A stretch of DNA of 64,000 bases from Candidatus Cloacimonadota bacterium (GCA_030445745.1 JASUTE010000003.1:62001-126000), one strand, 5' to 3'. Positions 54,507 to 64,000 are shown, counted from the stretch's first letter. Numbers and translations: made by a program. Notes: generated from the sequence alone by a model not told the origin.

Positions 54507-57331
54507 TGAAAGAAGAAATTTATATAAAGGGAGCGCAGGCTCATAATCTGAAAAATTTAGAATTACGCCTGCCACGGAATAAATTAATTGTTTTTACAGG
54601 TGTTTCTGGCTCCGGAAAATCCTCTTTAGCTTTCGATACTCTATACGCCGAAGGTCAGCGCCGATACGTGGAATCGCTTTCAGCTTACGCGCGCCAATTC
54701 TTGGGACAAATGGAAAAACCCAAATTAGACTACATCGAAGGACTCTCGCCAGCTATTTCCATAGAGCAAAAAGCAGCTAGTAAAAATCCACGTTCTACCG
54801 TGGGAACTGTTACCGAGATATACGACTATTTACGAATTTTATTTGCCAGAGTAGGAACACAATACTGCTATAATTGCGGAGATAAAGTGGGCTCGCAAAC
54901 TGTTGACGAATTGGTCGATCATATTATGCAGAATCCCCAAGGTACTAGAATACAAATTTTAGCACCTATCGTTCAAAATAGAAAAGGAGAACACAAAGAA
55001 GAACTTGAAGAAGCCCGCCGTGAAGGATTTGTACGTGTAAAGATAAATGGAAAAATGCGTGATCTTTCCGAAGATATTCAGTTAGATAAAAAAAGTAAAC
55101 ACAATATCGACATCATTGTGGACAGGTTGGTGGTAAAAGAAAATATCCGCTCTCGTATGATAGATTCTGTAGAAACTGCACTCAAGCTTACCGATGGCTT
55201 TCTACGAGTTGATTATGTAGATGAAGATAGGCAGGAAATCCTATCTGAATCCAATTCCTGTGCTCGCTGCGGTATAGGCTACCCAGAGCTTACGCCACAA
55301 CATTTTTCCTTTAATAGCCCTATAGGAATGTGCCCCGAATGTAATGGATTGGGCACCAAAATGGAGTTTGATCCCGACCTTATTGTTCCCGATAAATCCA
55401 AATCTATCTTAGAAGGTGCTGTAGCCAACTGGGGAGATTTGAATAAGAAAAAACGCAGCTGGACTCTGCAAACTCTGCGTGCTTTGAGTAAAAACTTCAA
55501 ATTTTCTTTAGAAACGCCTTGGGAAGACCTTCCAACTAAAATTCAGGAGATGCTACTTTATGGTTCGCGCAATAAGCGTTTTAATTTAAAATGGCGCACT
55601 GGCAGTGGCTATGGAAGCTATTCTACCCGCTGGGCAGGAATTATTCCTACCTTAAAACGCAGAATGGCGCAAACCAGGTCGAAATATATGCGCCAATACT
55701 ATATGAAATTTATTAGTGATAAGCCTTGCCCCTATTGTGAAGGCAAAAAACTGCGCCAGGAAAGTCTGGCTGTACGCATAGCTGGAAAAAATATTCATGA
55801 TATTACTACTCTATCAATATCAAATGCAAAACAATTTTTCGAAAATTTAAATTTGGAAGGTAATCAGAAACTAATAGCTCAAGAAGTTCTAAAAGAGATC
55901 ATCAATCGTTTAAACTTCTTAATAAATGTAGGGTTACATTATTTAACCTTAAACCGCAAAGCGCCAACTCTCTCCAGTGGTGAATCGCAACGTATTCGCT
56001 TGGCCTCGCAAATAGGAAGTAGCTTGGTGGGTGTGATGTATATTTTAGATGAGCCCAGTATTGGCCTGCATCAACGTGACAACAGAAGGTTAATAAACAT
56101 GCTGCAGCATTTGCGTGATTTGGGTAACACGATTTTGGTTGTGGAACACGATGAAGAGATGATACGTACTGCCGATCAAATATTGGATTTTGGCCCCAGG
56201 GCAGGTGTTCATGGAGGTGAAATAGTTTTTCAGGGTAATGTGAAACAAATTGTTAATGCCGAAAGATCGCTTACTGGTAAATATCTCGCTTCCAAATTAA
56301 AAATAAATCTGCCAGATAAAAGACGAAACCCCGATTTTAGAAAAATTATTGTAAAGAAAGCCGCACAAAACAATCTAAAAAATATCGATGTAACTATTCC
56401 TGTTGGTGTTTTCACCTGTGTAACTGGCGTATCTGGTTCTGGAAAGAGTTCCTTGATCAATCAGATCTTGTATCCGGCTTTAGCTAACATTGTGAATAAA
56501 GCTTCAAAACCAGAGGGTAAATATGCTGGTATAACTGGACAAAAGTACATTAACAAGGTTATCGATATCGACCAACAGCCAATTGGGCGCACTCCACGCT
56601 CTAATCCAGCCACTTATATAAAGCTTTTCGATCCTATTAGGAAACTATTTGCCGAGCTTCCTGCTTCCAAAATAAGAGGTTACCAGCCAGGTAGATTTTC
56701 TTTCAATGTTAAGGGAGGTCGGTGTGAAGCCTGTCAAGGTGCCGGGGTTAAACAGATTGAGATGCATTTTTTACCCGATATTTTTGTGACCTGCGAAGTT
56801 TGCAAAGGTAAACGCTACAATCACGAAACTTTAGCTGTAAAATACAAAAATAAAGATATTTCCGAGATCTTGGATATGGATGTACAAGAAGCGATGGAAC
56901 TTTTTCAAAACGTTCCCAAGATTGCCAAAAAATTACAGACCCTGATTGATGTTGGGCTGGAATACATTAAGTTAGGCCAGCCTTCCACCACCCTTTCTGG
57001 TGGTGAGGCTCAGCGGGTGAAATTGGCACGAGAACTAAGTAAAACTAGTACCGGTTCTACGCTTTATATTTTAGATGAACCCACTACTGGCCTACATTTT
57101 CATGATATAAAAAAACTTCTGCAAGTATTGCAAAGGCTGGTTTCAATGGGAAATTCAGTGATTGTTATCGAACACAATTTGGATGTTATTAAATGTGCCG
57201 ATTATATTATCGACCTAGGGCCGGAAGGCGGTGATGAAGGCGGTAGAATAGTTGCTACTGGAACCCCAGAAGAAATTGCAGCTAATAAGGCTTCCTATAC
57301 TGGCAAATATTTAAAGCCTTATCTTAAATAA
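54506..57331 (+). CDS. uvrA: Excinuclease ABC subunit A
   Basis: A 941-residue ATPase of nucleotide excision repair. There are two ABC modules with Walker A GVSGSGKSSLAFDTLYAEGQ and GVSGSGKSSLINQILYPAL; two signature blocks (SSGESQRIRLASQIG and LSGGEAQRVKLAREL); and zinc Cys pairs (CARCGIGY, CPECNGLG; CEACQGAGVKQIEMHFLPDIFVTCEVC). Length is normal. Its uvrC partner is at 40089 on the other strand. dapD follows; its ribosome site overlaps the uvrA stop. Confidence 0.97.
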   Translation: MKEEIYIKGAQAHNLKNLELRLPRNKLIVFTGVSGSGKSSLAFDTLYAEGQRRYVESLSAYARQFLGQMEKPKLDYIEGLSPAISIEQKAASKNPRSTVGTVTEIYDYLRILFARVGTQYCYNCGDKVGSQTVDELVDHIMQNPQGTRIQILAPIVQNRKGEHKEELEEARREGFVRVKINGKMRDLSEDIQLDKKSKHNIDIIVDRLVVKENIRSRMIDSVETALKLTDGFLRVDYVDEDRQEILSESNSCARCGIGYPELTPQHFSFNSPIGMCPECNGLGTKMEFDPDLIVPDKSKSILEGAVANWGDLNKKKRSWTLQTLRALSKNFKFSLETPWEDLPTKIQEMLLYGSRNKRFNLKWRTGSGYGSYSTRWAGIIPTLKRRMAQTRSKYMRQYYMKFISDKPCPYCEGKKLRQESLAVRIAGKNIHDITTLSISNAKQFFENLNLEGNQKLIAQEVLKEIINRLNFLINVGLHYLTLNRKAPTLSSGESQRIRLASQIGSSLVGVMYILDEPSIGLHQRDNRRLINMLQHLRDLGNTILVVEHDEEMIRTADQILDFGPRAGVHGGEIVFQGNVKQIVNAERSLTGKYLASKLKINLPDKRRNPDFRKIIVKKAAQNNLKNIDVTIPVGVFTCVTGVSGSGKSSLINQILYPALANIVNKASKPEGKYAGITGQKYINKVIDIDQQPIGRTPRSNPATYIKLFDPIRKLFAELPASKIRGYQPGRFSFNVKGGRCEACQGAGVKQIEMHFLPDIFVTCEVCKGKRYNHETLAVKYKNKDISEILDMDVQEAMELFQNVPKIAKKLQTLIDVGLEYIKLGQPSTTLSGGEAQRVKLARELSKTSTGSTLYILDEPTTGLHFHDIKKLLQVLQRLVSMGNSVIVIEHNLDVIKCADYIIDLGPEGGDEGGRIVATGTPEEIAANKASYTGKYLKPYLK

Positions 57332-57340
57332 GGAGTAGTG

Positions 57341-58129
57341 ATGGATTTGAAAACTAAAATATTGGAATTTTGGCAAAAAGAAGATTTTAGCACTACTGAC
57401 AGAGAGCTATTTGATGAATTTTTAGCATCTTTGGAAAATGGAACTATTCGAGCAGCGGAAAAAATAGATGGCAGTTGGCAAGTGAACAGTTGGGTGAAAA
57501 AAGGAATCTTAACTGGTTTTAAAATTGGGAAAAATATCGAAATTGGTAAATATTTTCGCGATAAAGACACCTATCCCATTCAAAATTTGCAATTTCGTGA
57601 TGATGTTCGCTTAGTACCAGGTGGTTCAGCTGTTCGCCGCGGTAGTTTCATAGGAAAAAATGTGATCTTGATGCCACCTGTTTATGTGAATACAGGCGCT
57701 TATGTGGATTCTGGTTCCATGCTCGATTCCCATGCGTTGGTTGGTAGTTGCGCCCAGGTTGGAAAAAATGTTCACCTCTCCGCTGCCGCTCAGTTGGGAG
57801 GAGTGTTGGAACCCATTTCCGCTAAACCTGTTATAATAGAAGATAACGTATTCATCGGTGGGAATTGTGGTATCTACGAAGGAGTAGAAGTACACGAATA
57901 TGCTGTGCTTGCAGCCGGGGTTATTATTACTGCTTCTACTAAAATTTATGATTCTACTAAAAAAGAATTTCTACCTCAGAATGGCTATGTACCGGCAAAA
58001 GCTGTTGTAGTACCCGGAAGTCGGCCTCTGCATGGTCATAACGGATTTTCTACCTATTGTCCCATAATAATAAAATATCGAGATGAAAAAACAAGCAGTT
58101 CTGTTGCTTTAGAAAATTCTTTAAGATGA
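57341..58129 (+). CDS. dapD: Tetrahydrodipicolinate N-succinyl/acyltransferase
   Basis: A 262-residue left-handed beta-helix acyltransferase; AGGAG six bases before the ATG at 57341 decides the start over a GTG three bases upstream. The hexapeptide repeats cover about 100-225 ([75 protein letters not shown]). The N-terminal helical domain is present, which fits DapD rather than the shorter DapH. It makes the acylated intermediate of DAP synthesis. It overlaps the aminotransferase gene by four bases; dapB and dapF lie at 14.5-16 kb. Confidence 0.92.
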   Translation: MDLKTKILEFWQKEDFSTTDRELFDEFLASLENGTIRAAEKIDGSWQVNSWVKKGILTGFKIGKNIEIGKYFRDKDTYPIQNLQFRDDVRLVPGGSAVRRGSFIGKNVILMPPVYVNTGAYVDSGSMLDSHALVGSCAQVGKNVHLSAAAQLGGVLEPISAKPVIIEDNVFIGGNCGIYEGVEVHEYAVLAAGVIITASTKIYDSTKKEFLPQNGYVPAKAVVVPGSRPLHGHNGFSTYCPIIIKYRDEKTSSSVALENSLR

Positions 58130-59226
58130 TTGCGGAACGGTTAAGAGGACAAAAAAAGTCGATAATTCGCCAAATTGTTGATTCTGCGCCACAAAATTCC
58201 ATCAATTTAGGGTTGGGTGAATTAACAATTTCAACATTTTCAAAAAAAAATAGAGAAATTTACAAAAAATTGCAAAATGAAACAGCTATATACACTCCCA
58301 ATGCGGGATTACCAGAGCTCATCCTTCAGATTAAAAAATATTATAACGCACCTCAGGCTTATGTTTGTGTAACTAATGGTGCTGAAGAAGCAATCTTTGC
58401 CACTCTTTTTTCCATATTAAACGCTGAAGATGAGTTGTTGGTCGCCAACCCTGATTATCCGGCTTATGCTAATATTGCTAAGCTTTTAAACGTGAAATGC
58501 AAAAGTTTTGATAGAAACCCGCAAAACAATTTTCAGTTAGAGAAAAAATCGCTGCAAGAATCAATTACACCAAACACTAAAGCTATTATCATCAGCAATC
58601 CTTCCAACCCTCTTTCTATTACTTATACTTCCGATGAACTTGATTTTATTATTAAGTTAGCGCACGAGCATAATATAGTGCTGATCATTGACGAAATATA
58701 TAAAGACTTGTTATTTTCTGGTTCTGGTAGTACTGCTTTTGGAAAAAATATGAATATAGTGGTCGTTTCTGGTTTATCGAAATCTTATCAACTAACAGGT
58801 TGGCGTTTAGGCTGGGTTATTACTCAGCAAGAAGAATTGGCCCAGGCAATAACGATATCTCATCAGTATATAAGCACTTGCGCTGGTTATTTTGCGCAAA
58901 GAATAGCTACTGAAATATTGCAACAACATCAACAAAATTCTTTAAAAACATTAAAAGAAAAATTGCTGGCAAATAGAGATTTAGCCAGTAATTTAATAAA
59001 AAATAACACAAATTGGAAGATACTCCTCAGTCAAGCTGCACCCTATCTTTTTGTAAATATCGAATCTAATAGCTTAGAATTTAGCAAACAAAAAGCTGCA
59101 GAAGGAGTGATAGTGATTCCTGGAGTAGCTTTTGGTAAAAATGGTGCAGGTTGGATAAGAATAAACTATGCTATAGAAAAATCGCAATTAATAAAAGGAA
59201 TAGAGCTTTTATCAAATTTTTCTTAA
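58126..59226 (+). CDS. Pyridoxal-phosphate aminotransferase, candidate DapC
   Basis: A 366-residue class I/II aminotransferase. The PLP Lys is in [16 protein letters not shown] (about 220-235), NPSNPLSI is the usual Asn-Pro block, and [11 protein letters not shown] holds the PLP Asp and Tyr. The C-terminal Arg, GWIRINYA, is present. The ATGA overlap with dapD suggests N-succinyl-L,L-diaminopimelate aminotransferase (DapC). A general aspartate or branched-chain transaminase cannot be excluded. Confidence 0.83.
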   Translation: MIAERLRGQKKSIIRQIVDSAPQNSINLGLGELTISTFSKKNREIYKKLQNETAIYTPNAGLPELILQIKKYYNAPQAYVCVTNGAEEAIFATLFSILNAEDELLVANPDYPAYANIAKLLNVKCKSFDRNPQNNFQLEKKSLQESITPNTKAIIISNPSNPLSITYTSDELDFIIKLAHEHNIVLIIDEIYKDLLFSGSGSTAFGKNMNIVVVSGLSKSYQLTGWRLGWVITQQEELAQAITISHQYISTCAGYFAQRIATEILQQHQQNSLKTLKEKLLANRDLASNLIKNNTNWKILLSQAAPYLFVNIESNSLEFSKQKAAEGVIVIPGVAFGKNGAGWIRINYAIEKSQLIKGIELLSNFS

Positions 59227-59231
59227 TATTT

Positions 59232-59260
59232 TTGCTTTGGAATGCATATTGCATTATATT
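59232..59260 (+). promoter_or_regulatory. Promoter of the first LruC gene
   Basis: TTGCTT (59232-59237) and TATATT (59255-59260) with a 17-base spacer form a reasonable sigma-70-like pair. The block TTTTTGCTTTGG and the following GCATT-rich run recur at the same place before the second LruC gene. Transcription would start about 25 bases before the ATG. Confidence 0.55.
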
Positions 59261-59290
59261 TTATATAATTTATGAGAGAGGGGAAAATAG

Positions 59291-60925
59291 ATGAAACGTT
59301 TATTAATTTTAATGTTTATTTTTTTGATCTTTACAGCCTGTGAAAATAAGGATGAAGCAGAAGAACCAAACTCTATGGCAGACCTTAGTGTTAGTCCCGA
59401 TTTTGCATTCAACACAACCAAAATTGTTGAATTAAATTTAACCTCGCGCGATGCTAGCGGTAATCTGCAGCCAAATGTACCTTTTTCTATATTCAAAAAA
59501 GATCCTGCCACCGCTAGCGGTAGCAGAGTGCTACGTTCAGCAACCAATGACTTCGGTAATTTTGAAAATACCATAAAGTTACCAGCCTACTACAATAAAA
59601 TCTATATTCGGCCAGCTGCAAGTGAAGTCCAAGAATTAGCAATAAATCACTTATCTAGCGAAAATGCCAAAATTGATGCTGATTTTATCTATTCGCCTAA
59701 TAAGTTAAAGTACAATAAGAACTTAGATAGCTTCGAACCAGTTACTGCTTCCGATAATGGCTTTGTTTTTACTTTGCAAAATATTGTAGCTGATTATGAA
59801 AATAGCACAGCAACCATAACAATTTCCATAACAAACAACAATAATAAAAAGTTTAAAGATGCTTATTTTACAATACCCTCGAGTGTATTAGCTACGGAAA
59901 TTGAACCTAACAACACAAATTATGAATCTCCAGCTGGTATGACTTATTGGGTACAATATCCCGTGAATCATTGGATAATGGGTAATAGCATTGCGTATTA
60001 TGGAAATAATGGTTTCAAAAATGGGGAAACAGATTATTATTACATCACACTTCCTTTAGAAGTTTTTGAATTTTGGAATTCTATGGAAATGTATGCTACA
60101 GCTACAGGAAATACTTCTGGCCAGGTAACCCTTGATTTTTCCTATACACCAGAGTTTAGTATGACAGAATACTATCCAGCTGAAAATGAATTTGGTACAT
60201 TAGCCTATGAAGACTATTGGCCACAGCAGGGTGATTATGATATGAACGATCTGGTAATAGATTACAATATGAGTCTTGAGAAATCTTATGTTGGTGATTT
60301 GGAAACGATATTTGCCCAATTCAACATTAGAGCCATAGGAGCAAGTTATACAATAGGTTTTGGCTTTCAGCTTCCCGATTTTATCCAGGTAAATGGTAAT
60401 GTGACCTCCACTAGCGGCTTAGCTTATGTAGAAGCAGATAATCGTACCATAGTGCTATTCGATGATGCCCGTGATATAGTTACTGAAAATTCCGATCAGT
60501 TTATAAATACCGACCCTGCTCTACCCTACATCGAAACCAGCGTTATGACCATATCTATTCCTGTGGTAAGCTCCGATAATAATACCGATGAAGATTGGTT
60601 TTTGCCACCCTACAACCCATTTATCTTCGTTAACGAGCGTGCCAAAGAAATTCATTTGGCAAACTTTCCACCAACAAACCAGGCAGATCTTACATTATTC
60701 AATACACAAGATGATGCTTCCGATCCTGTTTCCGATTATTACTATAGAACAGCAGCAAATCTACCTTGGGCATTTCATATAGCAGAATCCTCCTTATACC
60801 CTATCGAGAAAATCCAAATTATTCAAGCTTTCCCTGAATTTTACCAATGGGCAGAATCGGAAGGTAACCAAGCTACCGACTGGTATACCTTTCCCGATGA
60901 AAACTTAATATACCCAGTACCTTAA
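59291..60925 (+). CDS. LruC-domain lipoprotein 1
   Basis: A 544-residue exported protein whose signal ends at a probable lipobox (FTAC, Cys at residue 17). After a short linker comes an Ig/peptidase-regulatory-like domain (about 35-120: VELNLTSRDASGNLQPNVPFSIFKKD, TNDFGNFENTI). The C-terminal 250 residues are an LruC/DUF4842-type domain with LAYEDYWPQQGDYDMNDLVIDY; the DYDMND acids at 315-320 look like a calcium site. LruC of Leptospira is an outer-membrane lipoprotein thought to contact peptidoglycan. The role here is unknown. The gene has its own promoter and terminator and a close paralogue 380 bases downstream. Confidence 0.8.
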   Translation: MKRLLILMFIFLIFTACENKDEAEEPNSMADLSVSPDFAFNTTKIVELNLTSRDASGNLQPNVPFSIFKKDPATASGSRVLRSATNDFGNFENTIKLPAYYNKIYIRPAASEVQELAINHLSSENAKIDADFIYSPNKLKYNKNLDSFEPVTASDNGFVFTLQNIVADYENSTATITISITNNNNKKFKDAYFTIPSSVLATEIEPNNTNYESPAGMTYWVQYPVNHWIMGNSIAYYGNNGFKNGETDYYYITLPLEVFEFWNSMEMYATATGNTSGQVTLDFSYTPEFSMTEYYPAENEFGTLAYEDYWPQQGDYDMNDLVIDYNMSLEKSYVGDLETIFAQFNIRAIGASYTIGFGFQLPDFIQVNGNVTSTSGLAYVEADNRTIVLFDDARDIVTENSDQFINTDPALPYIETSVMTISIPVVSSDNNTDEDWFLPPYNPFIFVNERAKEIHLANFPPTNQADLTLFNTQDDASDPVSDYYYRTAANLPWAFHIAESSLYPIEKIQIIQAFPEFYQWAESEGNQATDWYTFPDENLIYPVP

Positions 60926-60946
60926 ATGCACTCTATTTTTTCTTTT

Positions 60947-60977
60947 AAGGGTAATTTGAAAAAATTACCCTTTTTTT
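60947..60977 (+). terminator. Intrinsic terminator after LruC 1
   Basis: A perfect 10-bp stem (AAGGGTAATT pairing with AATTACCCTT) with a short loop is followed directly by a T-run. It lies 22 bases after the stop codon. Confidence 0.88.
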
Positions 60978-61243
60978 ATTATAATCGGACATCCCCATTC
61001 CCTTATTCCAATTTTTATTAAATCCCTCTGTAGTAGCTTGATAACAAGTTTTGTTGAAATAAATTTAGCTAGTAGATTAATAGCTAAAAACTTCAATTGC
61101 CCATTTGCGGTCGGCTCTAACTACCTGTAAAAAATATTATTAGTTGACATTTTAAATAAAAAAAACTTTCTTTTATCAATAGTGGGCATGAAGATAAAAA
61201 AATGTTAGTTCTTTTTCCAGATTTTTTCAATCTGACGTATTTT

Positions 61244-61272
61244 TTGCTTTGGTATAAATAATGCATTTTATT
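61244..61272 (+). promoter_or_regulatory. Promoter of the second LruC gene
   Basis: TTGCTT (61244-61249) and TTTATT (61267-61272) with a 17-base spacer. The 12-base block TTTTTGCTTTGG (61241-61252) is identical to that before the first gene, and the -10 flank GCATTTTATT resembles GCATTATATT there. GGAGG at 61295-61299 serves the ATG. Confidence 0.55.
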
Positions 61273-61304
61273 CTTAAGATGTTAGGAATATGTAGGAGGT
61301 CATA

Positions 61305-62966
61305 ATGAAAAAAGCTATTGGTTTATTTTTATTTGTATTACTTATAGTTGTTGGCTGCGATAATACAGAGGAAGACAACTATCCTACTAACATGCAAGGG
61401 CTGAATGTTAGTCCCGATTTCGATTTTAATACAACCATGCAAGTAAGTGTGAAGTTAACCTCGCAGAATGCAAACGGAGAGGTAATTCCTAATGCACCTT
61501 TTTCTTTGTACAAAGAAAATCCAGCTTATTTGGAAGATAAACGCATTATTCGTGCATCCACGAATAACGAAGGTGATTTTGAAGATATAATAGTGCTTCC
61601 TAATTATTACAGAAAATTATATATACAGTCGGGAATAGGAGAGATACAAGAACTTTATTTGAATATTATTGGAACAGAAGAAGCAGAAATAAACGCTTTT
61701 TTCACCTACGATCCTACTGATATTAAAGGCTTAAGTAAATTTAAAATATCTGACAAATTTGAATCTGTAACTGCTTCCGATAATGGGTTTGATATAACTT
61801 TGCATACAATCTTTTCTAGCACTTTTAATGCTACTTTTGTTTTTTCTGTTACCAACAACCATCCTTTTGGATTAGATACTGTTAAATTTGGTCTACCAGC
61901 TAATTCCGAAGCTAGCTATCCCACCGATGGCGAAACTTATACTTCACCAACCGAACTTTATACTTACAACATAGAAAACCCAACCGATAATCCTTTCCGG
62001 GCCATAGCCTTCGAAACTATTGGAGAAGGATATAAAAATGGAGATTCCGATTTCTTTATCTACACAGTTAATCTGGCTTATTTATCTTCTTGGGATAATG
62101 TTCAAGTATTTGCAAAAGCAGGTACTCAAACGGGTCAAGTTACCCTAAATTTCGATTACAATTTCAATTGGTGGTTTAGTTGTCAGATAAGTTATCCCAG
62201 TGAAACTGAATATGCTACCCTTGCTTTTGAAGATTACTGGCCACTGGAAGGTGATTATGATATGAACGATTTGGTAATAGATTATAACTTCACCGTAAAA
62301 TATAAAGATGACACTCTTATTAAAGAAATCATATTAGCCAAGTTTCATTTGCGGGCTATTGGAGCTTCCTATCATTTAGGTTTTGGATTCCAGCTTCCTG
62401 AAAATTTAGAAGTGAATGGAGATATTACCTCTACAAATGGTTTAGCTTATGTGGAAGCAGATAACCGAACTATAATTTTATTCGATGATGCCCGCGATGT
62501 TATTCCTGATAATCCGGGACAGTTCATAAATACCGACCCTACTTTGCCCTATACTCCCACTTTTGTAATTGGCCTTGCCATTCCAGTGGAAGATAATTGG
62601 TGGGAAATAGTGCAGATGGGTCCTTGGAATTGTCCACCTTACAATCCATTTATTTTTGTTGGTCAGCGTTCACACGAAATTCATCTTGCTAATTACCCAC
62701 CCACTCTTCAAGCTGATTTTGAACTTTTTGGAACAGATAATGATGCTTCTGACCCAGAATCAGATGTCTATTATAGAACTACAGAAAATCTTCCCTGGGC
62801 TTTTAATATAGGAGAAAGCACCGTTTACCCCATAGAAAAAACTGCTATTATTCAAGCTTTTAATTATTTTGCTGCCTGGGCAAACAGCGATGGTAACAAT
62901 TATCAGGATTGGTATAAAGATGAACCAGGCTATCGCAATAATGATTTGATCTATCAAGAACCATAA
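61305..62966 (+). CDS. LruC-domain lipoprotein 2
   Basis: A 553-residue paralogue of the preceding gene, with lipobox VVGC (Cys at residue 19). It has the same order: an Ig-like domain (about 35-125), a middle beta-rich domain (about 150-290) and the LruC/DUF4842-type domain with LAFEDYWPLEGDYDMNDLVIDY; the acidic DYDMND is at 317-322. Long stretches are nearly identical to the first copy, such as TSTNGLAYVEADNRTI and RAIGASY. The central region differs more, so the copies may bind different partners. The gene has its own promoter and terminator. Confidence 0.8.
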   Translation: MKKAIGLFLFVLLIVVGCDNTEEDNYPTNMQGLNVSPDFDFNTTMQVSVKLTSQNANGEVIPNAPFSLYKENPAYLEDKRIIRASTNNEGDFEDIIVLPNYYRKLYIQSGIGEIQELYLNIIGTEEAEINAFFTYDPTDIKGLSKFKISDKFESVTASDNGFDITLHTIFSSTFNATFVFSVTNNHPFGLDTVKFGLPANSEASYPTDGETYTSPTELYTYNIENPTDNPFRAIAFETIGEGYKNGDSDFFIYTVNLAYLSSWDNVQVFAKAGTQTGQVTLNFDYNFNWWFSCQISYPSETEYATLAFEDYWPLEGDYDMNDLVIDYNFTVKYKDDTLIKEIILAKFHLRAIGASYHLGFGFQLPENLEVNGDITSTNGLAYVEADNRTIILFDDARDVIPDNPGQFINTDPTLPYTPTFVIGLAIPVEDNWWEIVQMGPWNCPPYNPFIFVGQRSHEIHLANYPPTLQADFELFGTDNDASDPESDVYYRTTENLPWAFNIGESTVYPIEKTAIIQAFNYFAAWANSDGNNYQDWYKDEPGYRNNDLIYQEP

Positions 62967-62987
62967 AATCCCATAATACCTAAATAA

Positions 62988-63026
62988 AAACGGACAATTT
63001 CATATGAAATTGCCCGTTTTCTTTTT
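62988..63026 (+). terminator. Intrinsic terminator after LruC 2
   Basis: A 16-bp stem with one mismatch (62988-63003 and 63004-63019, allowing a small loop at the centre) is followed by a T-run. It lies just after the second LruC stop codon. Confidence 0.85.
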
Positions 63027-63177
63027 ACCGATAATATTTTCAACTCATATAATGTAATTTTTTCTGAACTATCTCGCTACATTAGTAGTTAAAAATCTGG
63101 GTGCAATAGATACTGATTATAATGAAAATTTCATTTATACTAGTGAAATTAGATAAACTATAAAAATTATTTAAGCC

Positions 63178-64000
63178 TTATTCCAAATAATAAATTGCTT
63201 TAATAGGATCTATCTTTGATGCTTTAATTGAAGGATACAAACCAGAAACTATACCAATGAACAAGGCAAATCCGATACCAATCAAAACTCCCTCTAAGGG
63301 AAGTGGAAAACTGGTTTGGAGGGCAGCAGAAACAGCTTGAACCAAAAATACAGAAATCACTATGCCTATAATAGCTCCAATTAGTGAAAGTATAATAGAT
63401 TCAAAAATGAAATAGAGAAAAATATCTTTATTGGTAGCGCCAATACTTTTACGAATTCCAATTTCGGTCATACGCTCGTTGATGGAAATAAGTAGAGTGC
63501 TGAACAGGCCAATTCCTCCTACGATAAGCGAGATGGAAGCAATAGCAACCAATGTAATATTCCATTTCTGCATCATCTCATTCATTTCTTGCGTAATTTG
63601 CAGAGCTAAACTAGCCAAATCTCCAAACGAGAAATCATGAGCCATCCTGTGCCGCATCAATAATATTTGTCGGGCTTTTGTCTTAAGCTCATCATAGCTG
63701 GCTTCATCCAAGGCTTGTATATAGATCTGGTCGATCTGTTGATTGGCGCGCAGATACCTAGCAGCTGTACTTAAAGGTATGTAAACAGCTTGTAAATCCC
63801 AGCGCCTTGACCAATTATTAAAATTTACCCCGCCTTGGTTCAAAGGATCTTCATCTAAAATACCCACAATCTCGTAACGTTGCTCGCCAATGGTTATATA
63901 TTCTCCTAATAATTTACGGGCACTATATAAATATCTACTTATGAAATTAGGGCCTAAAATACATACTTTTCTAGCAGTTAGTAGTTCATGTTTATCAAAA
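63178..64000 (-). CDS. MacB/FtsX-type ABC permease, cut by window edge
   Basis: The frame remains open to the right edge (upstream residues include TARKVCILGPNFISRYLYSA), so this is the 3' part of a longer gene and a GTG inside it near 63867 is not the start. The visible 274 codons hold part of the periplasmic MacB_PCD region and a FtsX domain with three helices (about ITLVAIASISLIVGGIGLFSTLL, IFESIILSLIGAIIGIVISVFLV and VLIGIGFALFIGIVSGLYP). The cytosolic EIGIRKSIGATNKDI loop and the final ASKIDPIKAIYYLE are typical of MacB-like permeases, which work with a separate ATPase and HlyD/TolC partners. No ATPase is in the window. Confidence 0.88.
   Translation of the reverse strand, partial: FDKHELLTARKVCILGPNFISRYLYSARKLLGEYITIGEQRYEIVGILDEDPLNQGGVNFNNWSRRWDLQAVYIPLSTAARYLRANQQIDQIYIQALDEASYDELKTKARQILLMRHRMAHDFSFGDLASLALQITQEMNEMMQKWNITLVAIASISLIVGGIGLFSTLLISINERMTEIGIRKSIGATNKDIFLYFIFESIILSLIGAIIGIVISVFLVQAVSAALQTSFPLPLEGVLIGIGFALFIGIVSGLYPSIKASKIDPIKAIYYLE

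Larger units (their letters stand above)
60926..61304 (+). other. Intergenic region between the LruC genes
   Basis: This 379-base gap contains the terminator of the first gene (60947-60977), a TTGACA without a good -10 at 61144, a short hairpin CAGATT-TTTTC-AATCTG at 61218-61234, and the promoter of the second gene. I saw no coding remnant, tRNA or further repeat. Confidence 0.6.

Noticed and set aside
61144-61172. TTGACA upstream of the second LruC gene as its promoter
   Set aside because: No good -10 follows at 16-18 bases, and a block shared with the first LruC gene lies closer to the start.
63178-63867. The permease as a complete 229-residue gene
   Set aside because: The GTG at its apparent start lies within an open frame that continues to the window edge with family-like residues.
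1-64000. CRISPR arrays, tRNA or rRNA genes, insertion sequences, prophage
   Set aside because: I saw no regularly spaced repeats, no cloverleaf-like segments in the gaps, no transposase or integrase motifs and no terminal inverted repeats.

Overview
The window is dense, AT-rich bacterial chromosome: about 54 intact protein genes, one gene cut by the right edge, and two probable gene remnants. I saw no rRNA, tRNA, CRISPR array, insertion sequence or phage gene. The cell is a Gram-negative (diderm) anaerobe: there are lipoproteins, a large beta-barrel protein ending in Phe, a TolC-type channel with an HlyD-type adaptor, GmhA, MurJ, an Rnf complex and pyruvate phosphate dikinase. The mix of Rnf, PPDK, a TIGR03960/DUF2344 radical SAM fusion, DUF6485 and LruC-type lipoproteins at this base composition would suit the candidate phylum Cloacimonadota or a relative. 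That placement is inference and was not tested.

Layout. 25-9542 (minus): rnfCDGEAB, then a TPR protein, a membrane protein with a periplasmic AMIN-like domain and a C-terminal HTH, an FAD oxidoreductase and a divergent phosphoglycerate kinase. 9769-11125: a secreted cell-wall amidase and a decayed gene. 11141-17140 (minus): a tight operon of an M20 peptidase, dapB, dapF, a DUF2279 protein, a RodZ-like protein and the radical SAM fusion. 17443-23964 (plus): a trehalose operon of trehalose-6-phosphate synthase with a degenerate phosphatase domain, a separate HAD phosphatase, and a beta-phosphoglucomutase/GH65 phosphorylase fusion. 24070-31822 (plus): tandem-PspC protein, DUF362 ferredoxin, Nudix hydrolase, a 1085-residue outer-membrane candidate, then gmhA, dtd, a HAD phosphatase and a lipoprotein, closed by a terminator shared with ppdK.

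34822-39515: mtaD, mtnA and a class II aldolase, which look like methylthioadenosine salvage, then an N-formylglutamate amidohydrolase-like protein, ogt and an OsmC remnant. 39556-43429 (minus): pyrR, uvrC, murJ. 43606-51719 (minus): a long run from adk through a 49-residue membrane peptide not previously delimited, a TrkA-type regulator, a kinase-less PAS membrane protein, rluD, DUF6485, DUF445-like, TolC-type, HtrA-type, HlyD-type and HD genes. 51930-59226 (plus): DUF2723 membrane protein, uvrA, dapD and an aminotransferase. 59291-62966: two tandem LruC lipoproteins with near-identical promoters and their own terminators. 63178 to the edge: an ABC permease.

The most interesting items are the trehalose operon, in which phosphatase activity seems to have moved from the fused domain to a separate protein and phosphorolysis is fused to beta-glucose-1-phosphate use; the divergent PGK; the AMIN-TM-HTH protein; the short membrane peptide between adk and trkA; the duplicated LruC units; and an AGAAAA...ATGGACAAAT element upstream of three plus-strand genes. 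Much of the rest is ordinary housekeeping.
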